Translations under genes and position numbers: made by a program
The notes under the pieces: generated by a model
Database searches by the model: none
Seen by the model: the letters and a program-made list of their open reading frames with translations, nothing else
What the model was told of the DNA's origin: nothing
From: Cerasibacillus terrae
Lineage (GTDB): Bacteria > Bacillota > Bacilli > Bacillales > Amphibacillaceae
Assembly (NCBI RefSeq): GCF_008039555.1
Contig: NZ_VDUW01000001.1
Coordinates: 124,001 to 188,000 of the forward strand
DNA length: 64,000 nt
Reading direction: 5' to 3'
In this document: positions 29,001-37,869 of the stretch, one piece after another
Layout: each line of letters begins with the position of its first letter
Position numbering within the stretch: the stretch's first letter is position 1

Positions 29001-29037
29001 TATAGATAAAAATAAATAAAGTGAGGTGGAGAAATTA

Positions 29038-29301
29038 TTGGCACGCCAAGGAATTATTGTTTGGTTTCAACATAGAAAGAATTTAAAAAAATTACGAAGA
29101 CATGGACATCTTTTATATGCATCTAAAAAAATGAAATATGCCGTAATATATGTTGATCAATCGAAAATAGACGATATTGAAGAACGATTATTAGAGTATC
29201 CTTTTGTATCGAAAGTAGAACGTTCTTATAAGCCGTTTGTAGACACCACGTTTGAATATGTGATCCCAGACAAAGCAAAACAATACGATTATAAAATTTG
29301 A
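29038..29301 (+). CDS. ylbG: YlbG (UPF0298 family)
   Basis: An 87-aa soluble alpha/beta protein with the family-typical MARQGIIVWFQ start and HLLYASKKMKYAVIYVD segment. Start set at TTG 29038, 6 nt after GAGGTGGAG; a GTG at 29026 lies inside that site. It follows ylbF by 37 nt, as in B. subtilis. Function unknown. Confidence 0.87.
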   Translation: MARQGIIVWFQHRKNLKKLRRHGHLLYASKKMKYAVIYVDQSKIDDIEERLLEYPFVSKVERSYKPFVDTTFEYVIPDKAKQYDYKI

Positions 29302-29320
29302 TTACTAGGTTTTAGTCCAT

Positions 29321-29362
29321 AAAAAAACCTGCAGATATCACATCTGCAGGTCTCTTTGTTTT
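29321..29362. terminator. Hairpin after ylbG, stronger as a minus-strand terminator
   Basis: Perfect 9-bp stem CCTGCAGAT (29328-29336) / ATCTGCAGG (29342-29350). The plus side continues TCTCTTTGTTTT (weak U-tract); the minus side has an uninterrupted T7. Probably ends ylbFG and may also stop antisense transcription. Confidence 0.65.
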
Positions 29363-29378
29363 CAATAAAGAAAACAAA

Positions 29379-29477
29379 GAGGCAAAGGGAGAGGAGAAAC
29401 CGGAGATAACTTATGGGGAAGTGTAAGTCTTCTCCGTGTTCTAAAACAGCTATGTAAAGTAGCTGTCTCACTGATTA
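29379..29477 (+). promoter_or_regulatory. ylbH leader, structured RNA element
   Basis: A purine-rich start (GGCAAAGGGAGAGGAGAAACC), then AACTTATGGGGAAGT, CTTCTCCGTG pairing with the GGAGAAG-like part, and hairpin ACAGCTA/TAGCTGT ending at CTCACTGAT. This matches my memory of the ylbH leader described for Bacillus (a candidate cis-regulatory RNA upstream of ylbH/rsmD). Its ligand and mechanism are not known. Confidence 0.7.
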
Positions 29478-29650
29478 TTTTAGACAAAAAGAATAAATAT
29501 ATACATAATTGGTTGCATTGTTTTAAAAAAGTATTAAGTAGTCGTTTAACATATCACAACAATGAGAATAAATTCTTTCTCATTATAAGAAAAATTATGA
29601 AGAGGAAATGCTTTTCTAACAATAATAGTAGGCCATTGAAGGAAAGAATT

Positions 29651-29679
29651 TTTATTTTTTTTAGGAAAAAAGGTATAAT
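29651..29679 (+). promoter_or_regulatory. Candidate promoter before rsmD
   Basis: TATAAT (29674-29679) with a poor -35 (TTTATT, 29651-29656), downstream of the ylbH leader. If used, transcripts would lack the leader. The stretch 29478-29744 holds no convincing gene. Confidence 0.35.
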
Positions 29680-29744
29680 CTTATGTAAAATATTGTCGCT
29701 TTATGATAGGATAAATGTCGAGTGAACTTGTTTGGGGTGGTAAC

Positions 29745-30792
<1,048 letters not shown>

Positions 30793-30805
30793 AATGAAAT
30801 ACAAG

Positions 30806-30908
30806 AGTCCTGTGTAACTAGAAATAGCATCATTCTTGGGGGTTAGCTTGTATAATAGTTCAATACATATTTCATACATCCGTCTCTAGAAACACAGGAC
30901 TTTTTATT
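30806..30908. terminator. Long-loop hairpin between coaD and ylbJ
   Basis: Perfect 10-bp outer stem AGTCCTGTGT (30806-30815) / ACACAGGACT (30892-30901) with a further TAGA/TCTA pair, enclosing about 62 nt, then a T-rich tail. It works topologically as a terminator for coaD; the large enclosed loop is unusual. Confidence 0.55.
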
Positions 30909-30916
30909 TTATATTT

Positions 30917-32140
30917 TTATACTCTCATTTTTCTTGTCCGATTAAACATAATAATAATTGCTATTCCGACGAAGATGAAGGAGAAATACGGGCCAATCTC
31001 TTTTATAAAGCTAAACGCTTTCATCCATGCATCCACTTGATTAGAATACATAACAGGAACATTACTACCTGCAATTGGCTTTCTTGCTACATATAGTGGG
31101 TAATACAATATAATGGTTAATATACTAGCAAATATTCCATGTAATAATCGCGCCATAAAATAAGGATAGAAACGAATATCTGTATTTGCAAGAATACTTG
31201 CAACTTGTGCTTGAATTGAAAAACCATTAAAGCCGAGAATAAAGCTAATGATGATTATTTTTGCCAGTAATGGATCTGCAGATATTTGAGAGATTAAATT
31301 TGCACCAACTGTAATCTCGAATAAACCAGAAACAAGTGGGAGACTTAAATCTCCGGGTAAAGTAAACATATTTAATACATATTCAATTAAATTGGCGACA
31401 ATTTGTGTAATGTGAACAAGATAGAGCATCTCCGTTAGGACAGAGAATAAAATAATGAATCCTCCAACCATGATGAGTGTTTTAATGGATTGAATAACAG
31501 CATCACCTAGGATCATACCAAGAGGACGGGTGTCTGCCATTCTCATTTGATGCATTTCCTTAAATGCCTGTTTTAAAGTGGTTTTTCTTTTAACACTTTT
31601 TCTCGTCATAGATTCTTTTTGTTTGGGATTTTTTCCGTAAAATCGCATACAAATACCAACGAGAAGATTTCCCGCATAATGGCATACTGCAATAAACAAT
31701 CCAAGGGCTGCATCATGAAAAAAACCGACAGCGATTGCGCCAAAGATAAATAATGGACTAGATGCATTTGTAAAAGCTACTAGACGTTCTGCTTCTATTT
31801 GGGAGAGTTCCCCTTCTTCTCGTAATCTTGCTGTTATTTTTGCTCCTGTTGGGTATCCACTTGCCATCCCCATAATCCAAGCAAAACTGCCTACTCCTGG
31901 AACATTAAAAATAGGCCTCATTACCGGTTCCAATATACGACCAATAAATTTTACAACTCCAAAGCTGAGTAATAATTCAGCAATAATGAAAAAAGGTAAC
32001 AGTGATGGAAAAACTACTTCCCACCACATGTTTAAGCCGAGAAGACTAGCATCAAATGCTTCTTTAGGAAATGTGATGAGTAAGGAAGCTAAGAAGATGA
32101 CAAAGCTTGCTAAAACGATTGTTATTATTACTTGCTTCAA
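30917..32140 (-). CDS. ylbJ: Sporulation integral membrane protein YlbJ
   Basis: 407 aa (B. subtilis 408), about ten membrane helices with nucleoside-transporter Gate-type segments (WWEVVFPSLLPFFIIAELLL; MGMASGYPTGAKI). In B. subtilis ylbJ is sigma-E-dependent and needed for spore cortex formation. TTG start, after AGGGGGAAATACA. A weak sigma-E-like pair (GAATTT, 16 nt, TTTACAAT) lies at 32185-32214 on the minus strand. Confidence 0.92.
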   Translation of the reverse strand: MKQVIITIVLASFVIFLASLLITFPKEAFDASLLGLNMWWEVVFPSLLPFFIIAELLLSFGVVKFIGRILEPVMRPIFNVPGVGSFAWIMGMASGYPTGAKITARLREEGELSQIEAERLVAFTNASSPLFIFGAIAVGFFHDAALGLFIAVCHYAGNLLVGICMRFYGKNPKQKESMTRKSVKRKTTLKQAFKEMHQMRMADTRPLGMILGDAVIQSIKTLIMVGGFIILFSVLTEMLYLVHITQIVANLIEYVLNMFTLPGDLSLPLVSGLFEITVGANLISQISADPLLAKIIIISFILGFNGFSIQAQVASILANTDIRFYPYFMARLLHGIFASILTIILYYPLYVARKPIAGSNVPVMYSNQVDAWMKAFSFIKEIGPYFSFIFVGIAIIIMFNRTRKMRV

Positions 32141-32346
32141 TGTATTTCCCCCTAGAGTATAACAATGTACTTTTTATTACACTTATTGTAAAATATAGTG
32201 ATTATATAAAATTCATGGATGTATAAATATATATAAAGCATGTCTTTATCAATATACGCCAGTACAATAGGAGATTATGACATCATTTATTTCTTAATCG
32301 AACAAAGAAGTTGAAGATTAAATAATGGGCAGAAAGGAGTTCCAGA

Positions 32347-33363
32347 ATGAAGTTAACGAAAAGATTTATTATCTCTTCTACTTTAGCAATTTTGCTGGCA
32401 ATATTTTTATCATTTTATCAACTTCCATATTATATTTATAAGCCAGGGGAAGCAGATGAGTTAAATCCAATTGTTGAAGTAGAAGGGGCTTTTCCAAGTA
32501 AAGGGGATATGCACCTAGTTACAGTGAAAGGTGGACCTGCTACACCGATTCAGTTTTTAATGGCGAAAATAATACCACATCAAGAAGTAATGCCAATTGA
32601 ACAAGTCATCCCAAAAGAAATTAGTGATGAGGAATATTTCCATGCCCAATTACTAATGATGGAGAATTCACAAGAAGCATCTATAATGGTTGCATATGAA
32701 GAAGCAGACAAAGAAATAGATATTGAATATGACGGAATCTACGTCGTTTCTGTTATGGAAAATATGCCTGCAGATGGAATTCTTGAACCTGGTGATCGCA
32801 TTGTAGGAGTAGATGATACAGAAATAAAAGAAGCAGATGATTTAATTCGTTATATTGAAAAAAAGCAAGTTGATGATAAGTTAACACTTGATATTATACG
32901 GGAAGATAAATCATTAACAAAGGATGTAGAATTAGAGCAACTTTCTGAAGAAGGAAAAATCGGGATTGGAATTAAATTAGTTACTGATCGGCATGTTAAT
33001 GTAACTCCAAAAGTTAATTTTTCAAGTGGAAATATTGGTGGTCCAAGTGCAGGATTGATGTTCGCTTTAGAAATATATGACCAGCTAACGGAAGAAGATT
33101 TGACAGGTGGATTAAATATTGCTGGCACAGGTGAAATTGATTATGAAGGAAATGTGCATCGAATTGGCGGAGTTGACAAGAAGGTGATTGCAGCACATCG
33201 AAAAGGATGTGATATATTCTTTGCGGCAAATGAAAATGGAAAAAAAGACTCTAATTATGCAGTAGCAAAACAAACCGCCGAAGAAATAGATACCGATATG
33301 AAAATTATACCAGTGGATACGTTTGAAGAGGCTTTAACTTACTTAAAGGAATTAGAAAAATAG
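32347..33363 (+). CDS. ylbL: SepM/YlbL-family membrane serine protease (PDZ and Lon-type)
   Basis: 338 aa: N-terminal membrane anchor (residues 6-24), PDZ domain (about 125-200, GDRIVGVDD) and C-terminal Lon-like Ser/Lys protease domain with Ser234 (GGPSAGLM) and Lys279 (GGVDKKV), the same positions as in B. subtilis YlbL. There it degrades the division inhibitor YneA during DNA-damage recovery, together with CtpA. AAAGGAG precedes the ATG. Divergent from ylbJ; ylbK, found between them in B. subtilis, is absent. Confidence 0.94.
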   Translation: MKLTKRFIISSTLAILLAIFLSFYQLPYYIYKPGEADELNPIVEVEGAFPSKGDMHLVTVKGGPATPIQFLMAKIIPHQEVMPIEQVIPKEISDEEYFHAQLLMMENSQEASIMVAYEEADKEIDIEYDGIYVVSVMENMPADGILEPGDRIVGVDDTEIKEADDLIRYIEKKQVDDKLTLDIIREDKSLTKDVELEQLSEEGKIGIGIKLVTDRHVNVTPKVNFSSGNIGGPSAGLMFALEIYDQLTEEDLTGGLNIAGTGEIDYEGNVHRIGGVDKKVIAAHRKGCDIFFAANENGKKDSNYAVAKQTAEEIDTDMKIIPVDTFEEALTYLKELEK

Positions 33364-33366
33364 TGA

Positions 33367-33414
33367 TATAAAAACCGAGACAATTTTATGTTCATTTAGT
33401 CTCGGTTTTTTATA
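33367..33414. terminator. Bidirectional terminator between ylbL and tmcAL
   Basis: Stem ATATAAAAACCGAGAC paired with GTCTCGGTTTTTTATAT across an 18-nt loop; A/T-rich outside on both strands. Confidence 0.85.
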
Positions 33415-34629
33415 TTAATCATTTAGAATAATTGGACCTTGAATTTCTTGCTTGAATAAATGACGCCGGATCTGTGGTGGAATAATACTATAATATGTGT
33501 ATGAAGCTCTTTCTTCTATTTTTAATAAAGGATGCATTTCACGCTGATAGCTGGAGACAATTGGGATAGAAAGATTGCTTTTTTTCTGATTTAAAAATAA
33601 TTGTCCATTTTTGTTCATACCAAGTAAACGAATATATGGAATAGAACGGGATTCTTTTATAGACTTCATCTCTTCTTTCTTCGTATTGGTTAAAATATGT
33701 AGAAACATACGTTGTAATCGTGTCCAGGTATATCTTTTTGTTTTTATTTTTTGCATTAAATCATAAAATGTTACAGCTTTTTTTGTGAATTTTTTAATAC
33801 GATATTCGATTCCTTCATCTATACCTTCAATGGTAACAAGTTCTTCAGGTGTCATCGTTCCTATTTTATATTGTAGATAAGGAAAATACAGTTCCCAATG
33901 ATGCCATGTTTTTGTTTTATTATAATATGATTGCAGCTGTTTAGTTGATTGAAATGGCATCGTTTCTTTGATTTTATTTATATTTTCTTTTTGGTCTATG
34001 ATTTTTGTGCGAATACTTGTAGCACTTGTAATGGAATTTGTAATTTCTGTATCATGATAATCATTTTTAATTCGTTTGATTGTACAGGCTTGTATATCAA
34101 GTTCTTGTTCAAGTATTTGCCGAATATAACTAAATCCTAAAATGTTATTTGGTTTAGAAAAATCAATCGTGTTTGCAGGTATAATTTTTTCTAAGGCTTT
34201 CTTATTAGCTACTGGAAAAGGAAGTCCTTGAGTTAAATATTCTTTCAGTGTATGCTGATATTGTGCTTTGTTTTCCTGAAGCATATGATAATGATTCAGA
34301 AAGGATTGAATATCGCCTGATTCGCTACCAAAGCATAGCTGTTCAACACCTAATTGATGTAATGATTGGACACTTCCGAATGCAAAAAGGTTACTACTTT
34401 GGACCGCATATCCATACGGAAGTTCAATAACGAGGTCAATCCCTGAGTTGAGGGCCATTTTTGTACGATGATATTTATCGACAATTGCGGGTTCACCTCG
34501 TTGAAGAAAAGAGCCACTCATAACTGCAATTAGAACATCTGCATTCGTAATCTTTTTAGCTTGCCTTGCATGATATAGATGTCCATTATGAAAAGGGTTA
34601 TATTCAACAATTAAACCACAAGCATTCAT
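33415..34629 (-). CDS. tmcAL: tRNA(Met) cytidine acetate ligase TmcAL (YlbM)
   Basis: Makes N4-acetylcytidine at the wobble base of elongator tRNA(Met) from acetate and ATP. 405 aa. The nucleotidyltransferase-like N-terminus has GLIVEYNPFHNGHLYHA (HxGH) and MSGSFLQRGEPA. Start set at MNACG (34629); an in-frame start at 34674 would lie upstream of the transcription start implied by the 34655-34684 promoter. Monocistronic, divergent from ylbN. Confidence 0.93.
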   Translation of the reverse strand: MNACGLIVEYNPFHNGHLYHARQAKKITNADVLIAVMSGSFLQRGEPAIVDKYHRTKMALNSGIDLVIELPYGYAVQSSNLFAFGSVQSLHQLGVEQLCFGSESGDIQSFLNHYHMLQENKAQYQHTLKEYLTQGLPFPVANKKALEKIIPANTIDFSKPNNILGFSYIRQILEQELDIQACTIKRIKNDYHDTEITNSITSATSIRTKIIDQKENINKIKETMPFQSTKQLQSYYNKTKTWHHWELYFPYLQYKIGTMTPEELVTIEGIDEGIEYRIKKFTKKAVTFYDLMQKIKTKRYTWTRLQRMFLHILTNTKKEEMKSIKESRSIPYIRLLGMNKNGQLFLNQKKSNLSIPIVSSYQREMHPLLKIEERASYTYYSIIPPQIRRHLFKQEIQGPIILND

Positions 34630-34654
34630 TATTTCCCAACTCCAATATATTTTT

Positions 34655-34684
34655 ATAATAGTAACTGTTTTCATAGTTTATCAA
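34655..34684 (-). promoter_or_regulatory. Promoter of tmcAL
   Basis: Minus strand: TTGATA (34679-34684), 18-nt spacer, TATTAT (34655-34660), about 25 nt before the start. Confidence 0.55.
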
Positions 34685-34766
34685 AAAAGTACGTAGCATG
34701 CATCTTGTAACACTGGAGATACTAATCATTAAAATAGTGAAGAATATAAAAGTAAGTATATTCATA

Positions 34767-34795
34767 TTGACAAAACGGGATTTTCTATATAAAAT
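34767..34795 (+). promoter_or_regulatory. Sigma-A promoter of ylbN-rpmF
   Basis: Perfect TTGACA (34767-34772), 17-nt spacer, TAAAAT (34790-34795), 27 nt before the ylbN start. Confidence 0.82.
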
Positions 34796-34822
34796 TATTC
34801 TTGTTCCCTTGAGGTGATATGA

Positions 34823-35365
34823 TTGAAATTTACTTTAGGACAGATTAAGAAAAACACAATAAATAATACTTCTTTTTATTTTAAAGAAGAAGTAGATGTT
34901 TCTGATCTAAAGCAATTAAATGATGAGATTCGTAAAATTAATTCTGTTGATGTTGCTGGAAACTATGTGATGCAAGGAGAAGAAATTATTTTTACTTTTA
35001 CTATAACTGGAGAAATGATTTTACCTTGTGCCCGAACATTAGTGGATGTAAAGTATTCCTTTGAAATAGATGCATTGGAAATTTTCTCTATTTCACCATA
35101 CTATGGAAAAGAAGAAGAGGAAGAAGAAATTCATCGAATTGATGGAGAAGTGCTTGACTTAACTCCATATATAAAGGAAAATATTTTATTAGATATGCCA
35201 TTTCGGGTTTTTTCACAGGATGAAAAAGCGCAGAATAATGTACCTCAAGAAGGTCGAGGATGGGAAGTAGTTTCAGAGGAAAATAAATCTGAACGAGAAC
35301 CATCGATTGATCCACGTATGAAAAAATTACAATCTCTGTTAAAGGATAATAAGAAAGAAAAGTAA
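34823..35365 (+). CDS. ylbN: YlbN, YceD family (DUF177) protein
   Basis: 180 aa. The family is linked to 23S rRNA accumulation and ribosome assembly and is almost always encoded before rpmF. The CARTLVDV segment (around residue 72) with the preceding GE and following acidic stretch is the conserved core. TTG start at 34823, after GAGGTGAT; the ATG at 34819 is out of frame. Cotranscribed with rpmF (36-nt gap). Confidence 0.9.
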   Translation: MKFTLGQIKKNTINNTSFYFKEEVDVSDLKQLNDEIRKINSVDVAGNYVMQGEEIIFTFTITGEMILPCARTLVDVKYSFEIDALEIFSISPYYGKEEEEEEIHRIDGEVLDLTPYIKENILLDMPFRVFSQDEKAQNNVPQEGRGWEVVSEENKSEREPSIDPRMKKLQSLLKDNKKEK

Positions 35366-35401
35366 CGATAATAACACTTTTCTTTAAAGGAGGTGTGTGT
35401 C

Positions 35402-35575
35402 GTGGCGGTACCTAAAAGAAGAACATCTAAAAAGGTTAAAAACCAACGTCGTACGCATAAAAAATTACATGTACCTGGTTTAGTAGAATGTCCTAACTGT
35501 GGTGAACCAACAAAACCACATCATGTATGTAAAGCATGTGGACATTATGATGGGAAAGAAGTCGTAGCTGAATAA
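35402..35575 (+). CDS. rpmF: 50S ribosomal protein L32, zinc-binding form
   Basis: 57 aa, starting [20 protein letters not shown]. The zinc ribbon is intact with CPNC (about residues 31-34) and CKAC (about 44-47), so it is the C+ form. GTG start at 35402, 6 nt after AAAGGAGGTG; an earlier in-frame GTG at 35393 lies inside that site. Confidence 0.96.
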   Translation: MAVPKRRTSKKVKNQRRTHKKLHVPGLVECPNCGEPTKPHHVCKACGHYDGKEVVAE

Positions 35576-35594
35576 TGACTTATTCTGGTGAGAG

Positions 35595-35628
35595 AACAGA
35601 TTGCTTGTACAAGTAATCTGTTTTTTTC
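35595..35628 (+). terminator. Terminator of ylbN-rpmF
   Basis: ACAGATT.CTT pairs with AAG.AATCTGT around a GTAC turn, then T7. Confidence 0.88.
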
Positions 35629-35669
35629 TATCGTGATATCTCAACTTATAAAGCGAAAGGATAGGGTAT

Positions 35670-36449
35670 ATGATGTGCGGAGAGATTTTCTACCAAAATA
35701 TAAATAATACATATGGACTTATTCGAATAGAGCGTCCTGAAAAGCGAAATGCAATTTCAAAAAGGATGGTCGAGCAATTTAAAAGAGCTTTAAAACAAGC
35801 AAAACATGAACAAATGAATTGTTTAGTTATAACCGGAGCTGGAGAGCGTATGTTTTGTGCAGGTGGGGATTTGACATATTTACATGGAAATCTAACAGAA
35901 GAAGAAGCATTTCAGGAATTGTATCAGATGAAAGAGGTACTTATGGATATTGTTTCCTTTCCTGTGCCTGTTATTTGTTTATTAAATGGAGATGCTTTAG
36001 GTGGGGGATGTGAGATAGCAACAGCATGCGATATTCGTATTGCTAAAGAAGGGACAAGCTTTGGTTTTATACAATCTACAATTGGAATTACACCTGCTTG
36101 GGGTGGAGGTATATTGTTATACGAAAAAGTTCATCCGAGTTTTGCTTTTCAATGGATTTTAGAGGGGAAGATATACGAAGGACAATACTTACAAAAGCAA
36201 GGGTGGATCCATCGGTTAATCTCTGAAGATGCGTGGGGGAATTTAGAAAGTATGATTGAACCATATATTTCTAAGTCTATTTCATTAATGCAAACATTAA
36301 AGGAACAGTATAAAAGAAAGATTGCTAGTCTGGCATTGTCTGCAGAAATGAATGAAGAAATTAGAAATTGTGCAAAAGAATGGCACTCACCTGCCCATGT
36401 AGAGGCGGTTAATACGTTTCTAGAACGAAAGAAAACAGAACATATATAA
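35670..36449 (+). CDS. Enoyl-CoA hydratase/isomerase family protein
   Basis: Crotonase-fold protein of 259 aa. It has the oxyanion-hole segments MFCAGGDL (about residues 67-74) and LNGDALGGGCEIATACD (about 104-120, one catalytic-type Glu); the second region reads GITPAWGGG, so the other acidic residue of true hydratases seems missing. An isomerase, hydrolase or other crotonase activity is as likely as hydration. AAAGGATAGGG precedes tandem ATGs (35670/35673). It lies between rpmF and gerR, where I know no B. subtilis counterpart. Confidence 0.82.
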   Translation: MMCGEIFYQNINNTYGLIRIERPEKRNAISKRMVEQFKRALKQAKHEQMNCLVITGAGERMFCAGGDLTYLHGNLTEEEAFQELYQMKEVLMDIVSFPVPVICLLNGDALGGGCEIATACDIRIAKEGTSFGFIQSTIGITPAWGGGILLYEKVHPSFAFQWILEGKIYEGQYLQKQGWIHRLISEDAWGNLESMIEPYISKSISLMQTLKEQYKRKIASLALSAEMNEEIRNCAKEWHSPAHVEAVNTFLERKKTEHI

Positions 36450-36543
36450 TCTATATCCTTTCTGGTAACAAAGTGTTAGGTAGATATTTTTTCGTAAAAC
36501 CTTTGAAATTGTGAAAAAATGATTCTATCAATCCTAGTTATTG

Positions 36544-36551
36544 CATACATT
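36544..36551 (+). promoter_or_regulatory. Candidate sigma-E -10 element of gerR
   Basis: CATACATT matches the sigma-E -10 consensus CATACAnT. The -35 is weak (GATTCT near 36521). It lies 30 nt before gerR, which is sigma-E-dependent in B. subtilis. Confidence 0.45.
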
Positions 36552-36581
36552 GATAGCAAAGAAGGCTAAGGAGTGATATGT

Positions 36582-37064
36582 ATGTATGTGACTCGACAGG
36601 ATGCGTGGACAGAAGAAGAAGATAAGATATTGGCAGAAACAGTTTTAAGATATATCCGGGATGGGAAGACACAATTAGAAGCTTTTAAAATGGTGGCCGA
36701 ACATTTATCAAGAACTTCTGCTGCGTGTGGTTTTCGATGGAATGCAACACTACGTAAAAAATACCAAGATGCAATTTCTTTGGCAAAAGATGCACGAAAG
36801 AAGAGAACTCATCATCAATATCCTGTGAATGAGGGGATAGAGAAACAACAAAATTCGATTGAAGCGGCAATCTCTTTACTAGAAAAGATGAAGATGGATT
36901 ATGGAATGAAGCATAGTGAAGAAGAGAAAACACAAAAAAAAGACGTTGTTCAATTAGAACAAGAAAATAATGATTTAAAAGAAAAAATTACTCGATACGA
37001 GAGTGCGTGGAAGGAAATGGAAAAACTTTGGCATTGGGTGCACGGAGATTCTGAATTGAAATAA
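36582..37064 (+). CDS. gerR: GerR/RsfA-family sporulation transcription regulator (YlbO)
   Basis: 160 aa. An N-terminal Myb/SANT-like DNA-binding domain (residues 1-60: [20 protein letters not shown], then [19 protein letters not shown]) is followed by a linker and a C-terminal coiled coil (about 115-150). In B. subtilis GerR, made under sigma-E in the mother cell, tunes sigma-E-regulon genes. Start set at ATG 36582, 8 nt after AAGGAG. Position between the rpmF region and ylbP matches ylbO. Confidence 0.88.
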   Translation: MYVTRQDAWTEEEDKILAETVLRYIRDGKTQLEAFKMVAEHLSRTSAACGFRWNATLRKKYQDAISLAKDARKKRTHHQYPVNEGIEKQQNSIEAAISLLEKMKMDYGMKHSEEEKTQKKDVVQLEQENNDLKEKITRYESAWKEMEKLWHWVHGDSELK

Positions 37065-37092
37065 GTTATCATAATTATATATTTATAAAGAT

Positions 37093-37153
37093 ATGAAAAC
37101 GCTGCTGCAAATGGGTAAAAAATGTAATTAGGTGATGCAACAGCGTTTTTCAT
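37093..37153. terminator. Bidirectional terminator between gerR and ylbP
   Basis: ATGAAAACGCTG (37093-37104) pairs with CAGCGTTTTTCAT (37141-37153), extended by TGC/GCA, around a loop of about 28 nt. T-rich on the plus side, A/T-rich on the minus side. Confidence 0.75.
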
Positions 37154-37159
37154 GAACTA

Positions 37160-37633
37160 TTATATTTTTTCTTTAATTCCCTCAGGTAACCAAATTAATG
37201 GATTTGCTCCCAAGTCCCTCTCCATATCATAATGTGCTTTTTGGAACCCCATTTTTTCCCAAAATTGATGCGAATTAATGCGTGGATTGGTTTTAATTGG
37301 TAATTGGAAGCCTTTGGCAAAATCAATCAGTGCTTTTCCGTATCCTCTTCCTTGATAATTAGGTAGCACCTCAACTTTCCATAGTTCCATATAATCAGTT
37401 GGTGGATCAAAATAAACATCGTATTCTTTATTAACTTTGTATAAACTCATTCGTGCAATCAATGAATCTCCATAGTAAATCCCATAGAATGGTGATTCAC
37501 TATTATTTTCAATCATATTTGACTGTAGGTCTTCCAACATAGACAGTTCTTGATGACCATATTCTTTGAATTGTTTAAATTGTTCTAATGTCTTATAGTT
37601 AATTAATAGTCTTTCTATCTTAACTGTATCCAT
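37160..37633 (-). CDS. ylbP: GNAT-family N-acetyltransferase YlbP
   Basis: 157 aa. Acetyl-CoA-binding motif A is LPNYQGRGYGKALIDFA (about residues 90-106), followed by the motif B-like FWEKMGF. Substrate unknown. AAGGGGGAG precedes the ATG. Length and position fit B. subtilis YlbP (160 aa). Confidence 0.87.
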   Translation of the reverse strand: MDTVKIERLLINYKTLEQFKQFKEYGHQELSMLEDLQSNMIENNSESPFYGIYYGDSLIARMSLYKVNKEYDVYFDPPTDYMELWKVEVLPNYQGRGYGKALIDFAKGFQLPIKTNPRINSHQFWEKMGFQKAHYDMERDLGANPLIWLPEGIKEKI

Positions 37634-37869
37634 ATGATCTCCCCCTTAATGAAATGAATCATTTAAATTTTAAGTCTTTTACACAATTATAATATAAATT
37701 TGTTAAGAATGAAATATAGGACAAGGAAATAATGCTTAAGTATTTATAAATGATAATTTTTTGCCATATTTACCTTAAATAAGTAGCTATAATACAAAAA
37801 GCATGAAATTCCTTTGAAGATTATTTAAAATACATATTAAGTATTATTATATAAAGGAGCTTGTGACTT

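Noticed and set aside
29513..29725. 70-codon open frame between the ylbH leader and rsmD
   Set aside because: Basic, low-complexity AT-rich translation without a ribosome binding site; it spans a promoter candidate.
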